Of a stretch of DNA of 64,000 bases, positions 35,676 through 45,153 are shown in pieces (positions within the stretch are counted from its first letter, which is position 1; every line of letters starts with the position of its first letter). Origin of the DNA: Nitrosomonas aestuarii (lineage in GTDB: Bacteria > Pseudomonadota > Gammaproteobacteria > Burkholderiales > Nitrosomonadaceae); contig NZ_QAAE01000015.1 in assembly GCF_003046585.1 (NCBI RefSeq), positions 1 to 64,000 on the forward strand. The letters are read 5' to 3'. The notes under the pieces are model-generated. The model was not told the origin of the DNA. It searched no databases and worked only from the letters and a program-made list of their open reading frames with translations. Position numbers and translations under genes: made by a program.

Positions 35676-37292
35676 TTATAAATTGTCTACCGCATCGTGT
35701 AAGAAATTAAAAGTCCATTCCTGTGTCCAGTCATCATCAGCATCTTTGAATGCACCCACATAGTCGACAATATCAAAGAAAGCATCGTTAACCGGCGCAC
35801 CACCCAAGATCAAAGGAGAGCCTGCTGCCGGCAGAAAACCATTTAGCAGTGGATCTTCCTGACTGTTGCCTGATTGAGCAGTAAACCAGTCTGCAACGGC
35901 GAAGGTTGCACCATTTCCATCCAGAAAATTATTACCGCAGCGCACAAAGGAATTGACCATGGTCAATTCTCCAGTCAGATTGCCCGGTGCACCCGCGTTC
36001 AGGAAGGTAGCCTCACCATCGATGGAAACACAGTCAGGAAAACCTGTAATAACGGAATTCCATATGTTCGCACCGGTACCACGGCGCAGAAGAATACCTT
36101 GTGTTGCAACCGGCGCACCGATCATGGTCATATTTGACAGCATCGGTTTCGCGCGCGGTGTGATATCGTTATTGACTTCATTATTATCCGCTTCTATGCC
36201 CCGGTCACCGTCATCAGCAGCCTGTTTGATCAAAACAAATTGTGCTTTCCCTGTCCATCCGCTACCCCAGTCCAAACTGTCATCACCGATATTAGATAAT
36301 ACAAGATGTTTTAAGCCCACTGTACCGCCAAACATTTCAACACCATCATCGAGCCCTTCATGCACATGGACAAAATCAATAACAGTACCCGAACCGACGC
36401 CATTAAGCGTTAATCCATTCAATTCTTCATTCGGACGAACCGCAAAACCGGCAAAAAGAATTTGTGTATATTTAATAAGACCGCTGTTGTCTTCAGGATT
36501 GTTGCCACCGAATATTTCTGAAGTAACTGCCTCGAAAGGTATTTCACAAGGGCTGACACCTACGTTACAGCCGTTGACAGGTGCGTTGCCTGACAGCACC
36601 AAACCGCCCCATTCACCCGCTGCCTGCTGTGACGGGCCGCTCATGACGATCGGATGATCCGGCGTGCCTTCCGCCATAATTTTTGAACCCCGCCTGATCC
36701 AAAGGAAATCAGCGCCCTGCTGCCCGAATATCTGTGTACCCGGATTAATCGTTAATGTTGCACTATTGACATTATCGCCACCGATAAATACACCGCCGGA
36801 TACGATCCACTGCGTGTTTTTCGTCAACGTAATATTCTGGTTGTATTCACCACTTAACAGACAGGACCCTTCAACAGGTCCCGGCGCGGCAAAATCCGGA
36901 CACCCTTGAAAACTGTTGTTGACCAGCTGTGCAACTGAAAAACGGCTGGTACCTGGAATCAATTGTAATTTAGCATAAAACTCATCTGCGCCCACACCAA
37001 TGGATGGCACGTGCAATGCTGTCGTTGCCAAATCAAATACCACACGTTCCTGCCCTTTAGCTTCCGGTATTGGAATCGCTGAAACAAGTTTTAACGCATC
37101 GCCATCAATTTGTAATTGCGCATTGAAAAATGTAGAAGAAGCGCCATTCAATACTTCCACGACAGGCATATCAACAACGCCTGTAGCAGGATCAAAAGTG
37201 GCTGCTGCAGCGTGACTGTTCGTTGCAAACATGCTGAGCATTAATGCTGATATGATTGATAGCCCTGCTTGTCCGTTCTTTAACCTTATCAT
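35676..37292 (-). CDS. Exported right-handed beta-helix-type surface protein
   Basis: The ATG at 37292 (MIRLKNGQAGLSIISALMLS) has GGAG 8 nt upstream and gives a signal peptide ending SHAAA; a start at 37349 is rejected. The 538-aa protein has repeated beta-strand runs such as NTQWIVSGGVFIGG, ATLTINPGTQIFG and GLKHLVLSNIGDDSLDWGSG. The GTPDHPIVMSG and GEWGGLVLSGNAPVNG segments resemble multi-heme/T9SS-associated beta-helix proteins (recollection). It is probably secreted or outer-membrane; function unknown. Confidence 0.68.
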   Translation of the reverse strand: MIRLKNGQAGLSIISALMLSMFATNSHAAAATFDPATGVVDMPVVEVLNGASSTFFNAQLQIDGDALKLVSAIPIPEAKGQERVVFDLATTALHVPSIGVGADEFYAKLQLIPGTSRFSVAQLVNNSFQGCPDFAAPGPVEGSCLLSGEYNQNITLTKNTQWIVSGGVFIGGDNVNSATLTINPGTQIFGQQGADFLWIRRGSKIMAEGTPDHPIVMSGPSQQAAGEWGGLVLSGNAPVNGCNVGVSPCEIPFEAVTSEIFGGNNPEDNSGLIKYTQILFAGFAVRPNEELNGLTLNGVGSGTVIDFVHVHEGLDDGVEMFGGTVGLKHLVLSNIGDDSLDWGSGWTGKAQFVLIKQAADDGDRGIEADNNEVNNDITPRAKPMLSNMTMIGAPVATQGILLRRGTGANIWNSVITGFPDCVSIDGEATFLNAGAPGNLTGELTMVNSFVRCGNNFLDGNGATFAVADWFTAQSGNSQEDPLLNGFLPAAGSPLILGGAPVNDAFFDIVDYVGAFKDADDDWTQEWTFNFLHDAVDNL

Positions 37293-37434
37293 TTCTATCT
37301 CCGATTTAAGTGTTTCATGAACCTTTTGGTCAGGCCAATTTACCAACATAATATGACAGGAATGTTACATCATGATGAATGATTCCATCCTTTTCACGCA
37401 CATTAACTGACTGTTAAATTGAGGTTATGACATT

Positions 37435-37821
37435 ATGCCCATCACGCTGAATCACACTATTGTTCCTACACATGACAAGGTAAAAACCGCGCGCTTTTAT
37501 GCGCATATATTTGGCTTCGAATATATCGGCACATTTGCATCTTTTATCGTGGTGCGGGTTAATGAAACACTGTGCCTTGATTTCGCTGATAGCGAAAAGT
37601 TTGAACCCCATCACTACGCATTCAAAGTTTCGGAAGCGGAATTTGATGTCATCTTTGATCGCATCAAAGCGGAAAAAATCAAATACGGCAGCGGTCCCTA
37701 TGATCCCGAGAACATGGACATCAACCACAACTATGGTGGCAGGGGTGTTTATTTCCGAGATGCAAACGCACATCTGCTCGAAATGCTCACGGCCGACTAC
37801 GAAATTGAAGCCAACGGGTAG
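37435..37821 (+). CDS. VOC (glyoxalase/bleomycin-resistance fold) family protein
   Basis: This 128-aa single-domain protein of the vicinal oxygen chelate fold starts MPITLNHTIVPTHDKVKTAR; it carries FYAHIFGFEYIG and HHYAFKVSEAEFDVIFDRIK, and ends GVYFRDANAHLLEMLTADY. The metal-ligand His and Glu positions look intact (NHTIVP, HHYAF, HLLEML). Substrate cannot be predicted. It is an isolated gene, diverging from the beta-helix gene. Confidence 0.85.
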   Translation: MPITLNHTIVPTHDKVKTARFYAHIFGFEYIGTFASFIVVRVNETLCLDFADSEKFEPHHYAFKVSEAEFDVIFDRIKAEKIKYGSGPYDPENMDINHNYGGRGVYFRDANAHLLEMLTADYEIEANG

Positions 37822-37996
37822 CTGCTTAGCTATGATGAAGCCTGGTTATGAATAAGCTTAAAATCACGCTAACAAATTAATGCATTAAGTTTCTGCGTAC
37901 CCTATAATTCTGTCAGGCTTCAATTCGAACATAGTCGCAACAAGAAACACAAAAATCATTGAAGTGATTATCTGATTCCATTCCTGTCATTTTCCA

Positions 37997-40063
37997 GTGA
38001 ATTTATTATATATTCTGGCAAGCACTTTTTTGTTCGTTTCATTTGCCATGGCGCAAGAACCCGAATTAGCCGATTCAACGAAACCAGTTATCCTCAACCC
38101 CATCAACATCACGGCTACGCGCAGCGAACGGCAGTCAAAAGAAATTCCGAATGCAATTACGACGATAGACCGTTATCCGCAACAAAACTTTCAACCCGGC
38201 GTGACGCTTGATGAATTCGCGCGCAGCACACCTGGTGTTTTTTTCCAGAACCAGGCCAATTTTTCACAGGATTTACGCATTTCCATCCGCGGCTTTGGGG
38301 CGCGTTCAGCATTTGGCGTGCGCGGGATTCAGATGCGTGTTGATGGCATTCCACAAACGCTCCCGGATGGTCAGACACAGCTCGACTCGATCGACCCCTC
38401 GCTGATTGATCAGATGGCAATCGTACGTGGCCCGTTGGCTTCGCTGTACGGCAATGCTTCCGGCGGCATGATTGGCATGGAGACGCGCGCAGCGCCAGAT
38501 GAACAATTTGTGCTGTCACCACGACAAGTATTCGGTCAATATGGTTTATTCAAGTCCGAATTGTTTGCCGGCGGTCGGCACACCCGATTTGATTACACGG
38601 TATTTGGCTCACATCTGCAACAAAACGGCTGGCGCGACCATAGCAATGTTCAGAATTATTTTTCGCAGGCCAAGCTGAATTTCAACGTCAGCGATGACGC
38701 TGATTTGATGCTGTTGTTTCGTAAATTTTATTCACCGGAAGCAAAAGACCCCGGCGGACTGACGCTGGATCAAGTACGCGAAAACCCGAAGCAAGCGGCA
38801 TCCAGAAATGCACAGTTTAACGCCGGAGAAGAAGTCAATCAGGAACAAATGGGCATCCGTTTTCGCAAAAGACCCTCGGTCGGACAGGAGATTTCCTTCA
38901 CAGCACATATGCTGCACCGCGATTTTCAGAACCGCCTGCCGTTTTTCGACGGTGGTCAGGTGCAGTTTGACCGTTTAGTAGGCGGCATTTCTTTGCAATA
39001 CAGACACGACCATACACTATTCAACCGCCCCAATCGTTTGATTGTCGGTGTGGACTACGGCATCCAGAACGATGATCGTCAGCGCTTTAATAACGACGCC
39101 GGTAAACGTGGCACATTAACATTGAACCAGATAGAGCGCGTACAAAATGTGGGACCTTTTTTTCGCAATGAATGGCGTGTGTTTGACAAACTCGATCTTG
39201 TGCTCGGCGGCCGCTGGGACTGGCTGCATTACCAGGTCCAGGATACTTTCAGGGATGATGGCAACCAGTCCGGCAACAAAACATTATCCCAGGGCAGTGG
39301 CACCGCAGGGCTGGTGTATCACCTGAACGAACAGCACCAAATATACACAAACGTAGCATCCGTATTTGAAACCCCGACAACAACAGAGCTCGTCAACAAC
39401 CCATCCGGCAAAGGCGGATTCAACCCCAACCTAAATCCACAGACATCGCTGAGCCAGGAACTCGGCGTACGTGGTCTGCTGCACGGGTTTCACTATGAAA
39501 CAACGCTGTTCTACATTCATTCCTGGGATGAAATTCTGCCGTTTGAACTGCCTTCTTCGCCGGGACGCGCTTTCTTCCGCAATACCGGAGAATCCAGCCG
39601 CCTCGGTGTAGAAACCCGGTTAGCAACACCCGAGTGGAAAGGGCTACGTGGCGAAATCAGCTACACCTACTCTGATTTTGAGTTTGAAAAATTTATCGTC
39701 GACGATGCCAGCCTGAAAGGTAATGCCTATCCCGGCATACCGCCGCACCGCTGGGAAGGTTTGCTGCGCTACGCCCACCCCCATGGTTTCTTTGGCCAGC
39801 TGCATGTGCAACACGTAGGTTCTTTTTTCGTCAATGATACCAACAGTGTCGCCAATCATGCGTACAATCTCGGACAACTATTATTCGGCTGGGGTGCGCG
39901 TTACCGCTGGCTGGAAAGTTCAATATTTATCGGCGTCAATAATCTGTTTGACGAGAGCTATAACGCCAACACACGCATCAACGCAGCGTTCGGCCGCTAC
40001 TTTGAACCTGGGGCACCGATCAATGTATTCGGTGGTCTGCGGATTCGTATTTCGCCTTTCTGA
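37997..40063 (+). CDS. TonB-dependent receptor, PqqU/YncD-like
   Basis: This 688-aa outer-membrane receptor has a signal peptide, a plug domain (NITATRSERQSKEIPNAITT onward) and a barrel ending in phenylalanine (RIRISPF). Segments such as QDLRISIRGFGARSAFGVRG and LYGNASGGM, and the DPGGLT motif, closely resemble E. coli YncD, now named PqqU, the receptor for pyrroloquinoline quinone. That comparison is from memory. The next gene encodes a PQQ-type dehydrogenase, which supports cofactor uptake. The start is GTG without a clear ribosome-binding site. Confidence 0.85.
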   Translation: MNLLYILASTFLFVSFAMAQEPELADSTKPVILNPINITATRSERQSKEIPNAITTIDRYPQQNFQPGVTLDEFARSTPGVFFQNQANFSQDLRISIRGFGARSAFGVRGIQMRVDGIPQTLPDGQTQLDSIDPSLIDQMAIVRGPLASLYGNASGGMIGMETRAAPDEQFVLSPRQVFGQYGLFKSELFAGGRHTRFDYTVFGSHLQQNGWRDHSNVQNYFSQAKLNFNVSDDADLMLLFRKFYSPEAKDPGGLTLDQVRENPKQAASRNAQFNAGEEVNQEQMGIRFRKRPSVGQEISFTAHMLHRDFQNRLPFFDGGQVQFDRLVGGISLQYRHDHTLFNRPNRLIVGVDYGIQNDDRQRFNNDAGKRGTLTLNQIERVQNVGPFFRNEWRVFDKLDLVLGGRWDWLHYQVQDTFRDDGNQSGNKTLSQGSGTAGLVYHLNEQHQIYTNVASVFETPTTTELVNNPSGKGGFNPNLNPQTSLSQELGVRGLLHGFHYETTLFYIHSWDEILPFELPSSPGRAFFRNTGESSRLGVETRLATPEWKGLRGEISYTYSDFEFEKFIVDDASLKGNAYPGIPPHRWEGLLRYAHPHGFFGQLHVQHVGSFFVNDTNSVANHAYNLGQLLFGWGARYRWLESSIFIGVNNLFDESYNANTRINAAFGRYFEPGAPINVFGGLRIRISPF

Positions 40064-40229
40064 GCTAGGGCAAACAGTATTAAAAGTATTGAGACAGAAT
40101 GTCAAGAATGATACATTCAGTTTCACAGAATCTGGTCTCGCTTTTTTTCTCAAAGAAATGTCCGGGAAAGAGAAAATGACTGGCTATAGTTGATCTGGCA
40201 GGCACACCATCCGTAATTGAGGAGAAAAC

Positions 40230-41384
40230 ATGTTCCAGCAATTTTCGTTTAAAATACGCTTTCAACCATATATATGGTTTGTATTGTTAATATGCGGGAG
40301 TTTTTTCGCATCTACAGCACACGCTCAACGCATCGCAACGCAGGTTGACGTCAAAATTCTCGCAAGCGGATTGCAACACCCCTGGGGTATGGCTTTCCTG
40401 CCGGATGGTAAAATACTGGTGACCGAACGTGTCGGACGGTTACGCATTGTTACGCCGGATGGCCGCATTTCAGCACCGGTTAAAAATGTACCCGATGTTT
40501 ACAGTGAAAAACAAGGCGGTCTTCTCGATGTTGCGCTCGATCCAAACTATGCTGCCAACCGGTTGATTTATCTATCTTATGCAGAACCTGCCACCTCCTC
40601 CGGTGGAACCCTCGCCAGTACGGCGGTAGCCCGTGCAGAACTGGTCGATAACAGCCTGACGAATATTAAAGTGATTTTCCGTCAAGATCCCAAAACCCAC
40701 GGCGGTCAGCATTTTGGTTCACGTCTGGCATTTGCGCCTGACGGTAATCTGTTTATTACACTCGGTGACCGTGGCAGTCATATGGAAGAGGCGCAGAATC
40801 CTAGCAACCATATCGGCACGATCATACGCATCCGTCCGGATGGCTCCATACCCGATGATAATCCTTTTGTGAAAAACCCTAAAGCAAAGCCTGAAATCTG
40901 GTCTTATGGACACCGCAGCGTTCAGGGAGCCGCAATCCATCCGGAAACAGGTGAATTATGGATACATGAACATGGTCCGCGCGGCGGCGATGAAATCAAT
41001 ATTCCCAAGCCCGGGAAAAACTACGGCTGGCCTGAAGCCAATTACGGCGTACATTATTCAATGATACCGATCAAGGATGAACATGCCGAACAGGGCTTCG
41101 AAGAACCCATTTATTACTGGACACCTTCCGTAGCACCTTCTGGCATGCTGTTTTATACTGGCGGATTGTTTCCAGGCTGGCGTGGTAATCTGTTTATCGG
41201 TACTTTAGCCGGCCAACATCTGATCAGATTGACTATCAGCAATGACAAAGTGCTGAGTGAAGAGCAGTTATTACAAAATACCGTACGTTTACGTGATGTG
41301 GAACAAGGGCCGGAGGGCGCCATTTATTTACTCACCGACGAAGAAGTTGGCAAAATCCTTAAAATGACGCCTGCTGCACAGTAA
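40230..41384 (+). CDS. PQQ-dependent aldose sugar dehydrogenase (YliI/Asd type)
   Basis: This 384-aa exported six-bladed propeller of the soluble glucose/sorbosone dehydrogenase family has the signal ending STAHAQ, then HPWGMAFLPDGKILVTERVG, NEHGPRGGDEINIPKPGKNY-like residues (here HEHGPRGGDE) and GWPEANYG. E. coli YliI needs PQQ it cannot make. Adjacency to the PqqU-like receptor suggests scavenged PQQ charges this enzyme in the periplasm. GAGGAGAAA precedes the ATG. Confidence 0.9.
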   Translation: MFQQFSFKIRFQPYIWFVLLICGSFFASTAHAQRIATQVDVKILASGLQHPWGMAFLPDGKILVTERVGRLRIVTPDGRISAPVKNVPDVYSEKQGGLLDVALDPNYAANRLIYLSYAEPATSSGGTLASTAVARAELVDNSLTNIKVIFRQDPKTHGGQHFGSRLAFAPDGNLFITLGDRGSHMEEAQNPSNHIGTIIRIRPDGSIPDDNPFVKNPKAKPEIWSYGHRSVQGAAIHPETGELWIHEHGPRGGDEINIPKPGKNYGWPEANYGVHYSMIPIKDEHAEQGFEEPIYYWTPSVAPSGMLFYTGGLFPGWRGNLFIGTLAGQHLIRLTISNDKVLSEEQLLQNTVRLRDVEQGPEGAIYLLTDEEVGKILKMTPAAQ

Positions 41385-41397
41385 CAAAAACAGTCAG

Positions 41398-42003
41398 ATG
41401 CAAGCTGTTTTTTCTGAATCTGCCGAGCGTAATAAGCACCCCATTCTAGAAAAACTGCATCCGTTACTGGTCACACGCAAATCGGTACTCGAGATCGGCA
41501 GCGGTACCGGTCAGCATGCTGTTTTCTTTGCCGCTGCCTTGCCGCACCTGCAATGGCATCCGTCAGAGTTGCTTGAAAAACTACCGCTGCTATCTAACCA
41601 TTGCAGCGGTCATCCGCTTGATAATCTTGCACCCCCGATTGCACTGGATATTGATGCTGCAAAATGGCCGACTGTGCAAGTCGATGCAGTATTTACCGCC
41701 AACACGCTTCATATTATCAGCTGGCCGCAGGTATGCCGTTTTTTTACCCAAGTTGGCAAATTATTACCGGAACATGGCATCTGCTGCATCTATGGTCCTT
41801 TTAACATTGACGGCCGCTATACCAGCGAGAGCAACGCACAGTTTGATCACTGGCTTAAAAATCGCAATCCAGAAAGTGGTATTCGTGACATTGCCAATCT
41901 ACAGCAACACGCCAGGATATGTAGTCTGTCTTTACAGGAAAATTACGCAATGCCGGCTAATAACCGCCTGCTTATCTGGGGCAAATGCACATCAGTCGAA
42001 TGA
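41398..42003 (+). CDS. DUF938 family SAM-dependent methyltransferase-like protein
   Basis: This 201-aa class I methyltransferase fold of the DUF938 type starts FSESAERNKHPILEKL, has the AdoMet loop VLEIGSGTGQHAVFFAAALP, then TANTLHIISWPQV and IYGPFNIDGRYTSESNAQFD. Substrate unknown. It begins 13 nt after the sugar dehydrogenase on the same strand and is probably co-transcribed. Confidence 0.88.
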   Translation: MQAVFSESAERNKHPILEKLHPLLVTRKSVLEIGSGTGQHAVFFAAALPHLQWHPSELLEKLPLLSNHCSGHPLDNLAPPIALDIDAAKWPTVQVDAVFTANTLHIISWPQVCRFFTQVGKLLPEHGICCIYGPFNIDGRYTSESNAQFDHWLKNRNPESGIRDIANLQQHARICSLSLQENYAMPANNRLLIWGKCTSVE

Positions 42004-42198
42004 AGCTAAACTTCGGTTCTTTTATGATGCTCAGCTTTATCCCGACTGATCATATCAAAGTAAAAAAAGGTTTAATCTCTTCATGCAGTTTGTTTGAGAA
42101 AAAATGTTAAAGGATTAACACCTGCCATTAACTCCAGACTTGCACTATAGCCTGTTACTCCTCCATAAGTTTCGAAAACATTGACACAGGGCAAATTC

Positions 42199-42618
42199 TC
42201 AACATTGTATTCGCACTGGATAATCTGCTGTGCAGTTATTATCGTTAGTCTGGTTTAAATTAATTTGTCGTGCGGTAACTAATCTAAATGACGGCGAATT
42301 GGGAGGCACGAGTTGAAACACCAATTCTACCGAGTAAACAATACTGTTTCTTAAAGCACTTCTCGAAAAAAGAAGTAGCCCTGCCTGTTCATCGAATGAC
42401 CTATTTCCGTCAAACCGATAAACAGCTCGTTCTTTTCCAAATATCCTATCAATCATGAATCTGATTTCTGACAATGGATCAATCAACGTTATGGCACTTA
42501 AATTTTGTTTAAGTACATTGAGGGAGTTATCAAATTTATAGGAAGCGACAGGTATGGATGTCGCAAAAACAAGGTTGATTAAGCATATTGCAAAAAATAT
42601 TAAAATAATAAGGCTCAA
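42199..42618 (-). pseudogene. Truncated LamG-like exported protein
   Basis: The frame encodes a signal peptide (LIILIFFAICLINLVFATS) and the start of a LamG/concanavalin-like domain (VASYKFDNSLNVLKQNLS, AVYRFDGNRSFDEQAGLLLF, YSVELVFQLV), then stops after 139 aa, well short of a full domain. A different minus-strand frame stays open across the stop to 42081 (reading QCEYNVENLPCVNVFETYGG), so a frameshift is possible. Probably broken. Confidence 0.5.
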
Positions 42619-42726
42619 AATATTGTGATTCTTATTTTAAATTTTCATATTATTTTTCTCTCAACAAAATACTGATTGTCAGATAACCCGCCAAGCAACC
42701 TGCGGTACAATCGAAAGAATAAATAT

Positions 42727-45129
42727 TTACCCGTTCGTAAGAGATTCCCTTTGCTGCCAGTAGCGTGGATGCGTCTGCCGCCAGCTTTCTACCGACATAC
42801 CTTCCCAATCAAGCCGCAACAAAACGGCGCCATGCCAGTCGCTGCGCAGCAGGGTGTTTCCCAATTCACGATAACGATTAACGACTTCTTCCCTGGGATG
42901 CCCAAAACGATTGCGGTAGCCAACAGTAAAAATGGTTAACAACGGATTAATTTGTTCCACGAATTCCACGCCAGAGGATGTAAGACTGCCATGATGTGGC
43001 GCGATGAGTACCGTTGATGGGAGTTTCCCGTGCACATGATCCAGCAGAAATTGTTCTGCGCGGTGACCGATATCAGCCGGTATCAATACACTGCCGTGTG
43101 CTGTCGTTATTTTCAATACGCAACTGCTGGCGTTGGTTTTACGCTGCGGATTCCGGTAGATCTGTGCTGCCGGATACAGTATCTCAAATGTTACGCCATC
43201 CCATTGCCAGAACTGACCTGCTGCGCATTGCGTACTTTGCAAAGCGTTTTGTGAAATGGGATGATCCGCATCAAGCGATGAAAGCAATGCATCCACCGGC
43301 ATGGCATTGAGAATCGATAACGCGCCGCCGCTATGATCGGAGTCAGCATGCGAGATAATCATGCTATCCAGTTTGTGAATACCTTTTGCTCGTAAAAAAG
43401 GGAGAATAGTCCTTTCACCGCTGTCTGTCTCACCGAATGCCGGGCCACTGTCAAACAACAAGGTATGATTGTGTGTTTGCGCCACCACGGCAAGCCCTTG
43501 TCCTACATCCAGAACTGTCAACCATAACGCACCTTCGGGTGGTTTGGGCGGCAGTACCAAAAATAATGGCAGCATTGCCACAATACCCAGCCAACGGGCG
43601 GGAAATCCTGAGAAAAAACCCAATCCCAGACTACCCGGCAATAATAACCAGAGCACACCTATGATCGCGACCGGTATCGTCCAGAATGGTGGTGCATGCT
43701 GTTGCCAGACAGGTTGAGGCAGCGCGCTCAGCCACTGCAAAAACCACATAACAATACTTAACACACTATGCGCCATGGATAACAGAAATTCAAACAATGG
43801 CATTGTGGAGAGTAGCGTTAACGGCACGACAATCAGACTGATTAACGGAATAGCCACCGCATTGGCGACAGGCGATACCAAAGACACTTGCTGAAACAAG
43901 GCCAACAGCAGTGGTATTAATCCCAGCGTAATCGCCCATTGCACGCGCAGCCATCCTGTCAGCCAGTGCATAGGCCCGATACGCCCCACAGTCACCAGCA
44001 TGATCACACCAATCGCACCGAATGAAAGCCAGAATCCAGCAGACAACACCGCCCAGGGATCGACCAGGATAACCAGGAACAAGGCCAGCGCCAACACCAT
44101 TGAGGGTGACGTCATACGCCCTCTCCATAATGCCAGAGCCACAACAGCCAGCATAAAAAAAGCACGCTGCGCGGGAATTGCAAATCCGGAAAGCAATGCA
44201 TAAGCGAATGCCACAATCAAACCGGCAATGACTGCTGCCCGCCGTGCAGGCAAGTATAGTAACAAACGCGCACTACCGCGCCATAACCGAAAAATCAGTG
44301 CGTACACCATGCCGGAAACCAGTGTGATATGCAGCCCGGAAATAGCCATTAAATGATTGGTGCCGGTTCTGGTAAAGACCTTCCACTGGTCAGCAGGTAT
44401 AGCACGTTGATCGCCGGTTGCTATCGTCATCAGAACTCCCGCATAGCTATGCTCAGCCATCGTCGAGTTAAATCGCTGTTGAATATGCTGACGCTGTGAC
44501 GCTACCCAATACGCCGGTCTTTGCACCAATGCATCCAACCGTTGATTGCTCAGTGCCGATCGCACATAACCGACGGCACGGATATTATGTTCCAGCGCCC
44601 AGGCTTCATAATCAAAACCATATGGATTGGCGTTGCTATGCAGACGTTTCAGACGCACCGTCAATTGCCAGCGTTCACCTGCGTGGAGATTCGGCAATTC
44701 CGGGCTGTTACTAGCTGCCGTTCGATTTTGATACCAGGACAGTGACAACCCCTTGGGCACATGTGCTTGCGGCGTCAGAATCTGCTCAACATCAAACCGG
44801 AAACGTGTTTTTCTGTCATCCTGCAGAGGCAGGCTGGATATCACACCGATAACCTGGACATCTCTGCCTTCCCATTCTTTTGGCAAAGAATCTGCAAGAC
44901 GCCAGTACGCCATACCTGCCGCCCAGTAATAACCACCGCCAAGCAGAAGAATTAAAAACAGATATCGACTTGTAGCAACCAGAGCCGAACACCGGGAGCG
45001 CCAACACAAAACAACCACAACCAACAACGGCAACAAAACCAATGCCGTAATCATTGCAGGCAGATCGGGTTGCCATTGCAGCAGTGCGACACCTGAAACA
45101 AACGCCGCAATGCCTAATCGAACGGGCAT
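42727..45129 (-). CDS. comEC: ComEC/Rec2 DNA-uptake channel
   Basis: This 800-aa inner-membrane protein translocates single-stranded DNA during natural transformation. An N-terminal DUF4131 region (about 25-190) is followed by the multi-span competence domain (about 220-500, with GTNHLMAISGLHITLVSGM) and a C-terminal metallo-beta-lactamase domain (about 530-780) with the metal motif SHADSDHSGG. Together with pilT and pilU nearby it implies competence potential. It is full length with no defects. Confidence 0.94.
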   Translation of the reverse strand: MPVRLGIAAFVSGVALLQWQPDLPAMITALVLLPLLVVVVLCWRSRCSALVATSRYLFLILLLGGGYYWAAGMAYWRLADSLPKEWEGRDVQVIGVISSLPLQDDRKTRFRFDVEQILTPQAHVPKGLSLSWYQNRTAASNSPELPNLHAGERWQLTVRLKRLHSNANPYGFDYEAWALEHNIRAVGYVRSALSNQRLDALVQRPAYWVASQRQHIQQRFNSTMAEHSYAGVLMTIATGDQRAIPADQWKVFTRTGTNHLMAISGLHITLVSGMVYALIFRLWRGSARLLLYLPARRAAVIAGLIVAFAYALLSGFAIPAQRAFFMLAVVALALWRGRMTSPSMVLALALFLVILVDPWAVLSAGFWLSFGAIGVIMLVTVGRIGPMHWLTGWLRVQWAITLGLIPLLLALFQQVSLVSPVANAVAIPLISLIVVPLTLLSTMPLFEFLLSMAHSVLSIVMWFLQWLSALPQPVWQQHAPPFWTIPVAIIGVLWLLLPGSLGLGFFSGFPARWLGIVAMLPLFLVLPPKPPEGALWLTVLDVGQGLAVVAQTHNHTLLFDSGPAFGETDSGERTILPFLRAKGIHKLDSMIISHADSDHSGGALSILNAMPVDALLSSLDADHPISQNALQSTQCAAGQFWQWDGVTFEILYPAAQIYRNPQRKTNASSCVLKITTAHGSVLIPADIGHRAEQFLLDHVHGKLPSTVLIAPHHGSLTSSGVEFVEQINPLLTIFTVGYRNRFGHPREEVVNRYRELGNTLLRSDWHGAVLLRLDWEGMSVESWRQTHPRYWQQRESLTNG

Positions 45130-45153
45130 TGGCTATCTGATTAAAATAGTTAT

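Noticed and set aside
35953..36657. 234-codon plus-strand frame opposite the beta-helix protein
   Set aside because: Pro/Ser-rich antisense shadow of a gene with a good signal peptide and ribosome-binding site.
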